A DNA stretch of 64,000 nucleotides from positions 1,054,001 to 1,118,000 of the forward strand of contig NZ_OY762555.1 of assembly GCF_963666015.1 (NCBI RefSeq), written 5' to 3'. The position numbers were made by a program, and so were the translations under genes. The DNA comes from an uncultured Sphaerochaeta sp. GTDB lineage: Bacteria > Spirochaetota > Spirochaetia > Sphaerochaetales > Sphaerochaetaceae. This document shows positions 8,971 to 17,449 of this stretch, piece by piece (the stretch's first letter is position 1; each line of letters starts with the position of its first letter). The notes below the pieces were generated by a model. It made no database searches. It worked only from the letters and a program-made list of their open reading frames with translations, and was not told the DNA's origin.

Positions 8971-9502
8971 AGTTTCCTTCCTCCCCTGCTGTACAAATAC
9001 AGGCTCCGAGCCGGTCGCTTGGTTTTCGCAATCTTCTCTTCCTCCCTTTGCAACAGGTTGGCGTTTTCGCTCCCAAGAGCGTTCAATCGTTCGGCCCTTC
9101 ACGACATTCCGATGCCGCTACCATGGCCTCTGCTGACTTCTGCGGCTGAGCAGCACATGTTGCTTTGACACTCCATGTGCCTTGTCCCCGTCATCACCGA
9201 TGTTGCAGGCTAGGGGACGGGACGCAGACCTCCCCAGTTAATGGCAATAACTTTCATCCCATGCGGCCACTGAATTTACCTGTTGACTTCGCGGTTGGAC
9301 TTCGTCACCTTTTGCTGACTCATCCTGTCAACCAGCCTTGTATCCAGTTTCTGTTCGTTGGCTCAGGACTTTGCCGCCGGCTTCCTTCACACAAGCACTC
9401 ACATGCTTGCACTTGCCTTGAGCTAGTGGTTCTGCCCTTGGCAGTACCGCACCCACAGTGGACTTTCACCACCAAGTTATTGCCCATGCTGGGCAAACAA
9501 AA

Positions 9503-9525
9503 GTGCCTCCACGGGGAAGTGGAGG
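9503..9525 (-). terminator. aspartate kinase terminator interrupted by the intron
   Basis: On the minus strand, stem CCTCCAC (9525-9519) pairs with GTGGAGG (9512-9506) around a 6-nt loop, followed by CAC and TTTT (9502-9499). The intron begins at the next base. Exon joining restores TTTTTT. Confidence 0.75.
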
Positions 9526-9535
9526 GAATAGATAC

Positions 9536-10840
9536 TTAGAACAATGCGTTATACAGTGTGATTACAGCATCTTGTGTTTTGTCAGCATTGACTCCAAGCA
9601 GCAAGGAAGTATCGGATGCACCGAAGTTGAGAAAATTCAACTTGATGGATTCTTTGTCCAAGGATCCAACCACTTTAGCAATCAGGTCACGGTGATCCAT
9701 GACGCCCTCTCCTACTACTCCTACAATTGCATGATCATGATCAACTTCAATGGAGTCCAGTGAGAATTCACTGGTAAGACGGGTGCACATTGCTTTCAGG
9801 ACACTGTCACTTGCCTGGCTAGTCTCAAAAAACCATACAATACTGTCTACGCCAAACAAACTGAAAGATGGCCTTATACCAAACACATGCAACATGGTGA
9901 GCAGTGCATGCCTGGTCCCGGATTGCTTGAAAAGCATCAACTTGCGCAGGGTTATCCTGCTATAGCCTTTCTTGGCTGAGACACCTGCAAGAGGTGCTGT
10001 TCCGCTCGCTCTTTCATTGACGATCATGGTGCCCCTATCCTCAGGTGCGTTGGTGTTCTTCACATTGATGGGAATCTGGGCTGCAATCACAGGAGCAATT
10101 GCTTCTTCATGAAAGACACTTGCCCCAACACCTGCAAGCTCACGAAGCTCACGATAGGTCATTGTCTTGATTACCTTTGCATTATCTACCAATCGGGGAT
10201 CTACTGAGAACACCCCCGAAACATCAGTCCAGTTCTCATACGATTCAGCATCTGCTGCACTGCTGAGAATTGCTCCGGTGATATCCGACCCACCTCGGCT
10301 GAAGGTTTTTACTTTTCCTTCGATATCACAACCATAGAAACCAGGAACAATATACTTCTTGCCTTTCTTCAATACCTTCTTGAGGTTATCATAGCTCTGT
10401 TCATGCACGGTTCCATCAGGGTTGATGACGATATACGGATCAGCATCCAGGAAATCCCAACCAAGATATGCGGCAATCATTCGGGCACTGAGATATTCTC
10501 CGCGACTTGCTGCATACTCTGCACCATGGCCGGCATCAATCATCTGGCGAACTTCCTCGAGGACAGCCACAAAGGGTTTTTTCTCTATGCCAAGGTCTTC
10601 CAGAATAGAGGTATAACGGTCAGCAATCTTCTTGAAGACAGGCTTACAAGTCAACCCTTGCTGGGCGAGTGCATTACATGCATAGAGCATGTCTGTCACC
10701 TTCTCATCATCCTTGTTGCGTTTTCCTGGAGCAGAGACAATTACTATCTGTCGCTTTGGATCAGCCTCTACAATCGCTTTCACTTTTTCTATCTGTTTGG
10801 CATCAGCAACAGAGCTTCCACCGAATTTACTTACAATCAT
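9536..10840 (-). CDS. aspartate kinase
   Basis: Phosphorylates L-aspartate with ATP, the first step towards lysine, threonine, methionine and diaminopimelate. The monofunctional protein has 434 residues. Seen: N-terminal KFGGSSV, nucleotide and aspartate-binding stretches FYGCDIEGKVKTFSRGGSD (about 174-192) and TDVSGVFSVDPR, and a C-terminal regulatory part of about 150 residues consistent with two ACT domains. ATG 10840 has GGAAGG upstream. The kinase class (LysC, ThrA-type or YclM) cannot be fixed from the sequence alone. Its terminator carries the group II intron, which splicing would remove from any read-through transcript. Confidence 0.93.
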   Translation of the reverse strand: MIVSKFGGSSVADAKQIEKVKAIVEADPKRQIVIVSAPGKRNKDDEKVTDMLYACNALAQQGLTCKPVFKKIADRYTSILEDLGIEKKPFVAVLEEVRQMIDAGHGAEYAASRGEYLSARMIAAYLGWDFLDADPYIVINPDGTVHEQSYDNLKKVLKKGKKYIVPGFYGCDIEGKVKTFSRGGSDITGAILSSAADAESYENWTDVSGVFSVDPRLVDNAKVIKTMTYRELRELAGVGASVFHEEAIAPVIAAQIPINVKNTNAPEDRGTMIVNERASGTAPLAGVSAKKGYSRITLRKLMLFKQSGTRHALLTMLHVFGIRPSFSLFGVDSIVWFFETSQASDSVLKAMCTRLTSEFSLDSIEVDHDHAIVGVVGEGVMDHRDLIAKVVGSLDKESIKLNFLNFGASDTSLLLGVNADKTQDAVITLYNALF

Positions 10841-10984
10841 GGGAAATAACCTTCCATATTTCTAGGATATCTACAGGAGCGTATTGTATTGAAGGATAGC
10901 ACGTTGTGCAATACAACCATGGTGAAAATAGCGCATGACAGAAAGGGCATTCACTGGTACGCTATGAGAAAGAAGGTACACACA

Positions 10985-12268
10985 ATGCAAGATTCAAAAC
11001 GCTCGATTGTCGCATGGGCATTCTATGACTGGGCAAACAGTGCTTTTGCTACTACTGTGATGGCAGGGTTCTTCCCTGTCTTTTTCAGTGCCTATTGGGC
11101 TGTAGGAGCAAGCAGCCAGGAAGGAACTTTTTATCTTGGGCTGGCAAACTCCTTGGGATCATTGATCGTTGCGCTCTTGGCCCCCATACTGGGTGCTATC
11201 GCAGATTGGGGCACCTACAAGAAACGCTTGCTTGCATTTTTTGCATTGATAGGCTCAGTGATGACGGCAAGCCTCTATGTATTACAGATGGGCTCCTGGC
11301 CATTCGCAGTACTCTTTTACTCTGTTGCTGTGGTCGGCTTCAGCGGAGCAAACACCTTCTACGACGCACTCCTTCCTTTTGTAGCATCAGAGAAGAAGGT
11401 GGATTTCGTCTCCTCACTCGGATACAGCCTGGGATATATTGGAGGGGGATTGTTGTTCTTGGTAAATGTTCTGATGTATCTCAATCCATCATGGTTTGGA
11501 TTTGCGGATGGCGGAGAAGCTATCAGGGTATGTTTTATCATCGTAGGTATCTGGTGGGTGGTATTCACACTCCCTGTACTGTTTTTGGTAAAGGAAGAGG
11601 TGACCGCAGATAATCTCCCTTTCAAGCAGGCCGTCAAGAAAGGGCTCTCCATAACACGACAGACCTTGAAGAGTTTTCGCCAACTGAAAACATTGGCAAT
11701 CTTTCTCATCGCCTACTGGCTCTATATTGATGGGGTGGATACCATTATCCGAATGGCTGTGAATTATGGGACAAGCCTCAATTTCCCCAGTGAGTCATTG
11801 ATCATAGCCCTACTCATCACACAGTTTGTGGCATTCCCTTCTGCACTTGCCTACTCAGCCTTTGGGAAAAAAGTGGGAATTCGCAAAGCGCTGGAGATTG
11901 CAATCGGCGCCTATGCAATCATCGCCCTCCTTGGATACTTCATGAGTGAGCCTCTCCACTTCTATCTGCTTGCTGTGTGTATCGGGTTGTTCCAAGGAGG
12001 AATCCAGGCACTTAGCAGGTCATACTACACACGCCTTATCCCGAAACAACGGTCGGCACAGTTCTTTGGTTTTTTCAATATGCTTGGAAAATTTGCTGCA
12101 ATCATCGGTCCACTGCTCATGGGAGTTGTCACATTGGTCACCGGAGACTCTAGAAATGGAATTGTCTCACTGGTCTTGCTCTTCATTGGTGGGTATATCC
12201 TGCTCAGGCAAGTTGATGAGGAGAAGGGAAAGAAGGAGATGGAGGTATTCCTCAAGGAGACTAACTGA
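10985..12268 (+). CDS. MFS transporter, UMF1/Atg22-like family
   Basis: Inner-membrane transporter of about 427 residues with 12 hydrophobic helices. The N-terminal signature SIVAWAFYDWANSAFATTVMA is typical of the UMF1 family of the major facilitator superfamily (fungal Atg22 relatives, bacterial YxiO). The substrate is not known; amino acid efflux is suggested only by the fungal relatives. The frame is open from 10889, but ATG 10985 is preferred because the conserved YDWANS region begins about 13 residues later and AGAAGG lies about 9 nt upstream. It is divergent from the aspartate kinase gene across about 140 bp. Confidence 0.85.
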   Translation: MQDSKRSIVAWAFYDWANSAFATTVMAGFFPVFFSAYWAVGASSQEGTFYLGLANSLGSLIVALLAPILGAIADWGTYKKRLLAFFALIGSVMTASLYVLQMGSWPFAVLFYSVAVVGFSGANTFYDALLPFVASEKKVDFVSSLGYSLGYIGGGLLFLVNVLMYLNPSWFGFADGGEAIRVCFIIVGIWWVVFTLPVLFLVKEEVTADNLPFKQAVKKGLSITRQTLKSFRQLKTLAIFLIAYWLYIDGVDTIIRMAVNYGTSLNFPSESLIIALLITQFVAFPSALAYSAFGKKVGIRKALEIAIGAYAIIALLGYFMSEPLHFYLLAVCIGLFQGGIQALSRSYYTRLIPKQRSAQFFGFFNMLGKFAAIIGPLLMGVVTLVTGDSRNGIVSLVLLFIGGYILLRQVDEEKGKKEMEVFLKETN

Positions 12269-12331
12269 CAACCTGCTTTACTAAGCTTGTCTGGTATGGT
12301 ATGACTGTACCAGAATCTGAAAGGAATACCC

Positions 12332-13687
12332 ATGCAACCTGTCCAAGAAAATAAAATGGGGGTCAAACCGATCCCCACCCTTGTTTTGTCCATGTCGTTT
12401 CCCATCATGCTCAGCATGTTGGTGCAAGCACTCTATAATATTGTAGACAGTATGTTTGTCTCTCACTACAGTCAGCAAGCGCTGACTGCAGTTACCCTTG
12501 CCTTCCCTATGCAGAATCTGCTTATCGCAGTAAGTGTTGGGACCTCTGTAGGGGTCAACTCTCTACTTGCCAGGAAACTGGGGGCAAAAGACCTCTCTGC
12601 AGCCAGAAAAGCTGCAGGAAACGGGATCACACTCTCCATGATCAGTTGGGGCTTTTTTGCGCTCATTGGCCTCTTCTTCTCCAAGACCTTCGTTGAGTTC
12701 TTCAGCAATGACCCAGAGCTTATTGCTATGGGAAACCAATATATCTCCATCTGCCTGATCTTCTCACTCGGCTTGTTCATTGACATCACCTGTGAAAGGA
12801 TCCTGCAGGGAACAGGCGATACATTCCACCCTATGATCATCCAGAGTACCGGGGCAATTGTAAACATCATCCTGGACCCTATCCTGATCTTCGGCCTGTT
12901 TGGAATGCCGAGGATGGGGGTCATGGGAGCTGCCATCGCTACCGTCTTCGCCCAACATGTCTCTGCCGTTCTCGCTATATACTATGTGCGGAGAAACAAG
13001 GAGATTGTACTGAAAAAAGCCTCTTTCCGACTCGAGAAACAGACCGTCAAGGATATTTATGCAGTTGGAATACCCACGATCATCATGCAAGCGATCGGTA
13101 CCATCCTGATAACCAGCTTAAACAAGATACTTATTGGGTTCTCAACCTCGGCAGTGGCGGTCTTTGGCATCTATTTCCGCTTGCAATCGTTCATATTCAT
13201 GCCAGTATTTGGACTGAACACCGGTATGATACCAGTGATCGGATACAACTATGGAGCGAGAAAGCCTAAACGGATAACAGCAACCATCAAGGTAGGTTTG
13301 ATTGTTGCTGTTACCATCATGGGGATTGGTACTGCCCTATTTATCCTGTTCCCCCATGTATTGCTGAGCTGGTTCAACGCAACACCGGAGATGGTGGAGA
13401 TCGGCGTAGTTGCAATGCAACGCATCAGCCTGGGATTCACTCTGGCAGGAGTCAGTATTGTCCTGATTGCACTCTTCCAGGGTATGGGCTATGGATACCT
13501 GTCTATGATCAACTCGGTAACACGACAGCTGGTATTCCTGCTTCCAGCAGCCTACCTTCTGGGAAGATTTGTAGGACTCGATGCACTGTGGTATTCATTC
13601 TTTATCGCCGAAATAGCATCCTTCATCTTGACCCTTTACTTCTTTGGAAAGATCTATAAAACAAAGATCAAGACAATGACTGCGTGA
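12332..13687 (+). CDS. MATE family efflux transporter
   Basis: 451-residue inner-membrane protein with 12 predicted helices in two similar halves, matching the multidrug and toxin extrusion family (cation-coupled drug or metabolite export). Seen: an N-terminal PTLVLSMSFPIMLSMLVQALYNIVDSMFV helix pair and, in the second half, KDIYAVGIPTIIMQAIGTILI. The style is of the DinF/NorM-like bacterial branch. ATG 12332 has AAGGA about 8 nt upstream. It lies 63 bp after the MFS gene on the same strand, so co-transcription is possible. The exact substrate is unknown. Confidence 0.9.
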   Translation: MQPVQENKMGVKPIPTLVLSMSFPIMLSMLVQALYNIVDSMFVSHYSQQALTAVTLAFPMQNLLIAVSVGTSVGVNSLLARKLGAKDLSAARKAAGNGITLSMISWGFFALIGLFFSKTFVEFFSNDPELIAMGNQYISICLIFSLGLFIDITCERILQGTGDTFHPMIIQSTGAIVNIILDPILIFGLFGMPRMGVMGAAIATVFAQHVSAVLAIYYVRRNKEIVLKKASFRLEKQTVKDIYAVGIPTIIMQAIGTILITSLNKILIGFSTSAVAVFGIYFRLQSFIFMPVFGLNTGMIPVIGYNYGARKPKRITATIKVGLIVAVTIMGIGTALFILFPHVLLSWFNATPEMVEIGVVAMQRISLGFTLAGVSIVLIALFQGMGYGYLSMINSVTRQLVFLLPAAYLLGRFVGLDALWYSFFIAEIASFILTLYFFGKIYKTKIKTMTA

Positions 13688-13700
13688 GAGATCATCTCAC
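13684..13700. repeat. inverted repeat over the end of the MATE gene
   Basis: GTGAGA (13684-13689) and TCTCAC (13695-13700) flank a 5-nt loop and include the stop codon; ATTCATATGAAT (13702-13713) follows. There is no T run, so termination is doubtful. Confidence 0.3.
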
Positions 13701-13933
13701 AATTCATATGAATCGTGATAGGCAGGTAGTCCTGAAGAGGCGCTATCTATATATTGTTGATTTGGCTTGAAATATTGGCACTTAAACCATTACGGGGTTT
13801 CAGACCAATTATATGGTCAGTCTTACCAAGGAAGATACATCTCAGGAAAATATCATTACTCGATTCCAATTGCATTGAAACAGAATCAGGAAAAACTTAC
13901 AGTATTCCTGTGAAACAGATCAAATCCAGATTA

Positions 13934-14290
13934 ATGCAACGTGCATTATTGCTGAAAGGCCAGTTGACAGCAATCTACTATGCATCGAAGGACAAGAGGA
14001 TGCCTTTACTCCCGAAGGTATTGGCTGGTTTTGTTCTACTCTACGCACTCAGTCCCATTGATCTCATTCCTGATTTCATTCCCGTTCTTGGATATCTGGA
14101 TGATCTGATTATTCTCCCCGCATTGTTGGTGCTGACCATCAAGTGTGTACCCAACGAAGTGTTCAAGGATGCCCAGGATCAAGCAGAGCGCAAGCCGATT
14201 TTGTTGCCTAAGAACTGGAGCTTTTCCATTCTCTTCATTGTCATTTGGATACTGATTCTCTGGTTCCTAGTGTATAAGCTCACACAGTAA
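13934..14290 (+). CDS. YkvA-like DUF1232 membrane protein
   Basis: Small membrane protein, about 118 residues from this start. The conserved core PLLPKVLAGFVLLYALSPIDLIPDFIPVLGYLDDLIILPALLVLTIK matches the YkvA/DUF1232 family; members sit in the inner membrane and have no settled function. A second hydrophobic helix (FSILFIVIWILILWFLVYKL) ends the protein. ATG 13934 gives the usual family length and N-terminus (ALLLKGQLTAIYYASKD), but it has no good SD. The frame remains open back to a TTG at 13754, so a 178-residue form cannot be excluded. Its 5' region is AT-richer than its neighbours. Confidence 0.7.
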   Translation: MQRALLLKGQLTAIYYASKDKRMPLLPKVLAGFVLLYALSPIDLIPDFIPVLGYLDDLIILPALLVLTIKCVPNEVFKDAQDQAERKPILLPKNWSFSILFIVIWILILWFLVYKLTQ

Positions 14291-14464
14291 TGTCAGCAAG
14301 ATACAATCCCTGTAAGTATGTAATCAGTATATTACTCGACGATCATCTTTTATAGATTCTGGTTCCTCAAGGAATTTTTGCGGAATCTGCAATTTTTCTT
14401 CGTCTAAAGTCTTCTCCTCCGACTATTTTTTCCAGAGTAAACTATGTAAGGCGATAGAATCGAG

Positions 14465-14491
14465 AAAAGACCCCAGCAATTGGAGTCTTTT
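14465..14491. terminator. bidirectional terminator between the ykvA-like gene and guaA
   Basis: AAAAGACCCC (14465-14474) pairs with GGAGTCTTTT (14482-14491) around a 7-nt loop, with one G-T pair. Pyrimidine and T-rich tails follow on both strands, which suits the two convergent genes. Nothing else is recognised in 14291-14536. Confidence 0.75.
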
Positions 14492-14536
14492 CTCTCTTTT
14501 ATAAAGAACTATATGAACTGCAATTTCCTTGTGGGA

Positions 14537-16090
14537 TTATTCCCACTCGATAGTCCCAGGAGGTTTGCTCGTGATGTCGTAGAGTACTCGGTTAACTCCC
14601 TGCACCTCATTGCAGATCCTAGCTGAAGCGTGTTGGAGTACCTCTGGAGGAAAGCGGAACCAGTCAGCAGTCATGGCATCTTCGCTGGTGACAGCACGGA
14701 GGGAACACACCTCTTCGTAGGTGCGTTCATCCCCTTGGACTCCCACGCTCTTTACAGGAAGCAAACAAGCCAAGGCCTGCCAGATATCATCATACAGATT
14801 GGCCTTGCGGATCTCCTCGATAAAAATAGCATCAACATCACGCAGGGTATCCAGGCGTTCCTTGGTTACCTCGCCTACACACCTGACCCCAAGTCCAGGA
14901 CCGGGGAAGGGATGACGATTCACCATGACATCTGGAAGCCCAAGTTCTCTTCCCAACGCCCTTACCTCGTCCTTGAACAGTTCACGAAGTGGTTCGAGCA
15001 GGTCCCATTTCAAATCTTCGGGTAATCCCCCCACGTTATGGTGGCTCTTAATGGTTGCAGAAGGACCACCGGAAGGGCTCTTGCTCTCGATTACATCTGG
15101 ATAGAGCGTTCCTTGGGCGAGGAAGCTGATCTCCCCAGCCTTTCGCGCCTCATCATAGAAGGTATCGATGAAGACCTTACCAATGATTTTCCGTTTCGCC
15201 TCAGGCTCTGTGACTCCCTTGAGAGCAGAGAGGAATGCATCCTCAGCATCAGCATATTGGAGACGGATATTGTAGTGGTCCCTGAACAGTTTCAGTACCA
15301 TGTCCGCCTCGCCCTTGCGCAAGAGACCGTTGTTTACAAATACACAGACCAACTGGTCGCCGATCGCCTCATGGATAAGTACCGCTGCAACAGCAGAGTC
15401 CACACCACCAGAGAGGCCACAGAGTACCTGTTTATCTCCGACTTTCTCACGAATCTCCTGAACCGCCGTACTGATGAAGGAACCCATATCCCAGTCCTGG
15501 TTTGCCTTACAGACACCGAGGACAAAGTTCTGCAGGAACTTCATTCCCTCTGCTGTATGAACTACTTCAGGATGGAACTGTACACCGTAGAAGTGTTTCT
15601 CATCATTCTCAATGACCGTGAATGGACAGTTAGGGGTGCTACCAGTCTGTATGAATCCCTCGGGAAGTGAGGCAACGGCGTCACCGTGGCTCATCCAGAG
15701 GCGGGAGTTCTCACTGACCCCCTTGAGCAGGGAAGCTTCCTTCTTAAGCACGGTAAGGTCTGCGAAACCATACTCACGCTTCAAGGGGCGCTCAACAGTC
15801 CCTCCATTCTGGATGCTCATCACCTGCAAACCGTAGCAGATACCCAGGATGGGAATGCCCAGGTCATAGATTCCATTATCTGGTCTGGGGGACCCTTCAG
15901 TGCGTACTGAAGAGGGGCCTCCACTGAAGATGATCCCTTTAGGTTTCATGGCTGCAAGTTCTGCTGCTGTTATGGTATAGGGAACAATCTGGCTATATAC
16001 GTGCATCTCACGTACTCTACGTGCAATCAGCTGGCTGTATTGAGCCCCAAAGTCTAGTACAACGATGGTGTCATGGGGGAATTGTTGCAT
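14537..16090 (-). CDS. guaA: GMP synthase (glutamine-hydrolysing)
   Basis: Converts XMP to GMP with glutamine and ATP, the last step of guanine nucleotide synthesis. The N-terminal class I glutamine amidotransferase domain shows VLDFGAQYSQLIARRVRE, the oxyanion region IIFSGGPSSV, the nucleophile Cys in ILGICYGLQ and the His in QFHPEV. The ATP-pyrophosphatase domain shows the P-loop SGGVDSAV. The C-terminal dimerisation domain ends KPPGTIEWE, the near-invariant GuaA terminus. ATG 16090 is preferred over the ATG at 16096 because GAGAGGA would leave no spacing to the latter. It lies 56 bp after the ECF S gene on the same strand. No purine riboswitch fits in that gap. Confidence 0.97.
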   Translation of the reverse strand: MQQFPHDTIVVLDFGAQYSQLIARRVREMHVYSQIVPYTITAAELAAMKPKGIIFSGGPSSVRTEGSPRPDNGIYDLGIPILGICYGLQVMSIQNGGTVERPLKREYGFADLTVLKKEASLLKGVSENSRLWMSHGDAVASLPEGFIQTGSTPNCPFTVIENDEKHFYGVQFHPEVVHTAEGMKFLQNFVLGVCKANQDWDMGSFISTAVQEIREKVGDKQVLCGLSGGVDSAVAAVLIHEAIGDQLVCVFVNNGLLRKGEADMVLKLFRDHYNIRLQYADAEDAFLSALKGVTEPEAKRKIIGKVFIDTFYDEARKAGEISFLAQGTLYPDVIESKSPSGGPSATIKSHHNVGGLPEDLKWDLLEPLRELFKDEVRALGRELGLPDVMVNRHPFPGPGLGVRCVGEVTKERLDTLRDVDAIFIEEIRKANLYDDIWQALACLLPVKSVGVQGDERTYEEVCSLRAVTSEDAMTADWFRFPPEVLQHASARICNEVQGVNRVLYDITSKPPGTIEWE

Positions 16091-16146
16091 GTGCATTCCT
16101 CTCTGTTTAAGTATATTCGGAGTATATCGAAAAGCTTAGGCAATGA

Positions 16147-16668
16147 CTACCAAGCAAGTGAACTGACCGGGGGATACGCACGTTTCACCGCTGCCGATAC
16201 TGCAAGGCCAAGTGCGAAACCTACTGCACTCTGTGTGATATTTCCAGGAATTTCAGCTGCAGCAACACTCACTGTGCTGATAAACAGTGCTGACAGTGCA
16301 AAATATCCAAGAGATACTGTTGCGATACAAACGAAGGCTGCGAAGGCTTTTCTTCCCAATGATACAGCAACATTTCCCTTCTTCTGAACGATCAAGGCAA
16401 CCAGGAGCCCTTCCACTCCATGGACAACAAAGCTAATAGGCGCCCATTGTGCATACCCGCTGATCAGATCTGCAAGCGCCGTTCCAAGCCCTGCTGCTAT
16501 AAACGCTGACCAGGGACCGAAGGTAAATGCGATGAAGACAATAGCTACATCACAAAGATTTAGATACCCTTTTGCCGTGGGGATACGCACAATCATCGTA
16601 AAAACCACTACCACTGCGGTCAGTACCGACACCATGGCAACTTTCAAAGCATTCCTATTTCCCTGCAT
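16147..16668 (-). CDS. ECF transporter S component (substrate-binding membrane protein)
   Basis: 173-residue integral membrane protein with about five or six helices. The stretch IPTAKGYLNLCDVAIVFIAFTFGPWSAFIAAGLGTALADLISGYAQWAPISFVVHGVEG is typical of the ECF S-component group around riboflavin, thiamine-precursor and unknown-vitamin binders (ECF_ribofla_trS type). It captures the vitamin or precursor and docks on the EcfT/ATPase module encoded immediately upstream. The substrate is unknown. ATG 16668 is set by a perfect AGGAGG 6 nt upstream; the start overlaps the end of the T gene by a few bases short of its stop region. The dedicated three-gene layout indicates a group I ECF transporter. 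Confidence 0.82.
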   Translation of the reverse strand: MQGNRNALKVAMVSVLTAVVVVFTMIVRIPTAKGYLNLCDVAIVFIAFTFGPWSAFIAAGLGTALADLISGYAQWAPISFVVHGVEGLLVALIVQKKGNVAVSLGRKAFAAFVCIATVSLGYFALSALFISTVSVAAAEIPGNITQSAVGFALGLAVSAAVKRAYPPVSSLAW

Positions 16669-16678
16669 ATACGGCCTC

Positions 16679-17449
16679 CTAGAAAAATATATTCGTAAAC
16701 CAAAACGCCACTGGAATAATACAAGAGAGGAGAAAATGGGTACATACATGCTGATAAGCATCAAGGTTATGGTAACTAGTACGTCGCTCCTCCCTCCCAA
16801 ATCCACGCATCTCCAGACTCATGGCAAGGTTCGGTATGGATCTGAGCGCAACCACCAGGGCGCTGGTAAGGGTCGGAACCAGGTCCTTGATTCGTTGGCC
16901 AAGTTTTTTCTTTTTCTCATCCTCAGCCTCACGTAGGCGATGAGACTCAGATATCTGGCTGAAACTATCAGCAATAAACGGAATATAGGTGAAGGCAAGT
17001 GTCACTACCAAGCTGGCCTTATAGGGAAGATGGTACCATCTCAGGGCAAGCATAACCTCATGCATAACAGTGGTGGCAAACAGCAGAGTGCACACGTAGG
17101 TAATACCGATAAAACGACTCATCAATCTCAAGGCTTGTTCCAAACCTTCCGTCGTGATCACGGTAAAATCACCAATGGAGAACAGGGGAGATCCATCCCG
17201 TACATTAAATGGCATGAAAAGCACCATGAACAGGAGCATCGGTGAGATGGAAACGAAGGTTCTCCATGCATGGTGCCAACCTGCATTGAAAGAGCCGGAT
17301 AGAACAACTAAGCCGACCACAACAAAGAGATGCAACAGGGAGACAGGGAGAAAGAACCAGATACACATGAGAAGCATCAACAGGAGTTTAGCACGTGGGT
17401 CAAATCGGTAGAGCCAACCCGTTCCTGCAATATAGGTATTGGTCGTCAT
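16679..17449 (-). CDS. ECF transporter T component (EcfT/CbiQ family)
   Basis: 256-residue membrane scaffold of an energy-coupling factor transporter. Seen: N-terminal YRFDPRAKLLLMLLMCIWFF, the standard CbiQ/EcfT opening, then a group of hydrophobic helices. Near the C-terminus lie the two coupling-helix motifs, here ALVVALRSIPNLAMSLEMRGFG, containing the A-R-[G/S] style signatures that contact the ATPases. The start overlaps the ATPase stop by 4 bp, and the stop lies 10 bp before the S gene ATG, so the three are one transcription unit. Confidence 0.9.
   Translation of the reverse strand: MTTNTYIAGTGWLYRFDPRAKLLLMLLMCIWFFLPVSLLHLFVVVGLVVLSGSFNAGWHHAWRTFVSISPMLLFMVLFMPFNVRDGSPLFSIGDFTVITTEGLEQALRLMSRFIGITYVCTLLFATTVMHEVMLALRWYHLPYKASLVVTLAFTYIPFIADSFSQISESHRLREAEDEKKKKLGQRIKDLVPTLTSALVVALRSIPNLAMSLEMRGFGREERRTSYHNLDAYQHVCTHFLLSCIIPVAFWFTNIFF

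Larger units (their letters stand above)
7468..9498 (-). mobile_element. group II intron (about 2.03 kb), inserted in a transcription terminator
   Basis: Self-splicing retroelement on the minus strand. The 3' end shows a 34-nt domain V candidate (7540-7507, beginning TGAACCGCC, so with a CGC triad). Domain VI follows, with a likely bulged branch-point A at 7474 in CCTACCCGAT ending at 7468. The 5' end is placed at 9498 (GTTTGCCC, related to the GUGYG consensus) because the minus strand just before it is a hairpin plus TTTT, and joining 9499 to 7467 gives an uninterrupted T6 run. About 530 nt of structured RNA (domains I-III, including GGTGAAAGTCC and a run of GAAGTCAGCAGAGG type) precede the reverse transcriptase gene; no other gene is seen in 8971-9535. 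Insertion just after a terminator stem is the habit of class C introns. The 5' boundary is uncertain by a few to some tens of bases; a GTGCG at 9452 is an alternative. Confidence 0.85.

Noticed and set aside
8497..9168. Open plus-strand frame of about 223 codons across the group II intron
   Set aside because: It is antisense to the reverse transcriptase and intron RNA, has no SD and no recognisable protein features.
13766..13785. TTGGCAC as half of a sigma54 promoter
   Set aside because: The matching -12 TTGC element is absent at the right spacing, and it lies in or just before the YkvA-like gene.
13754..13933. Longer N-terminus of the YkvA-like protein from a TTG
   Set aside because: The extra 60 residues do not look like the family, and no well-spaced SD is present; kept as an alternative in the feature.
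16091..16146. Purine riboswitch before guaA
   Set aside because: The gap after the ECF S gene is 56 bp, too short, and shows no such motif.
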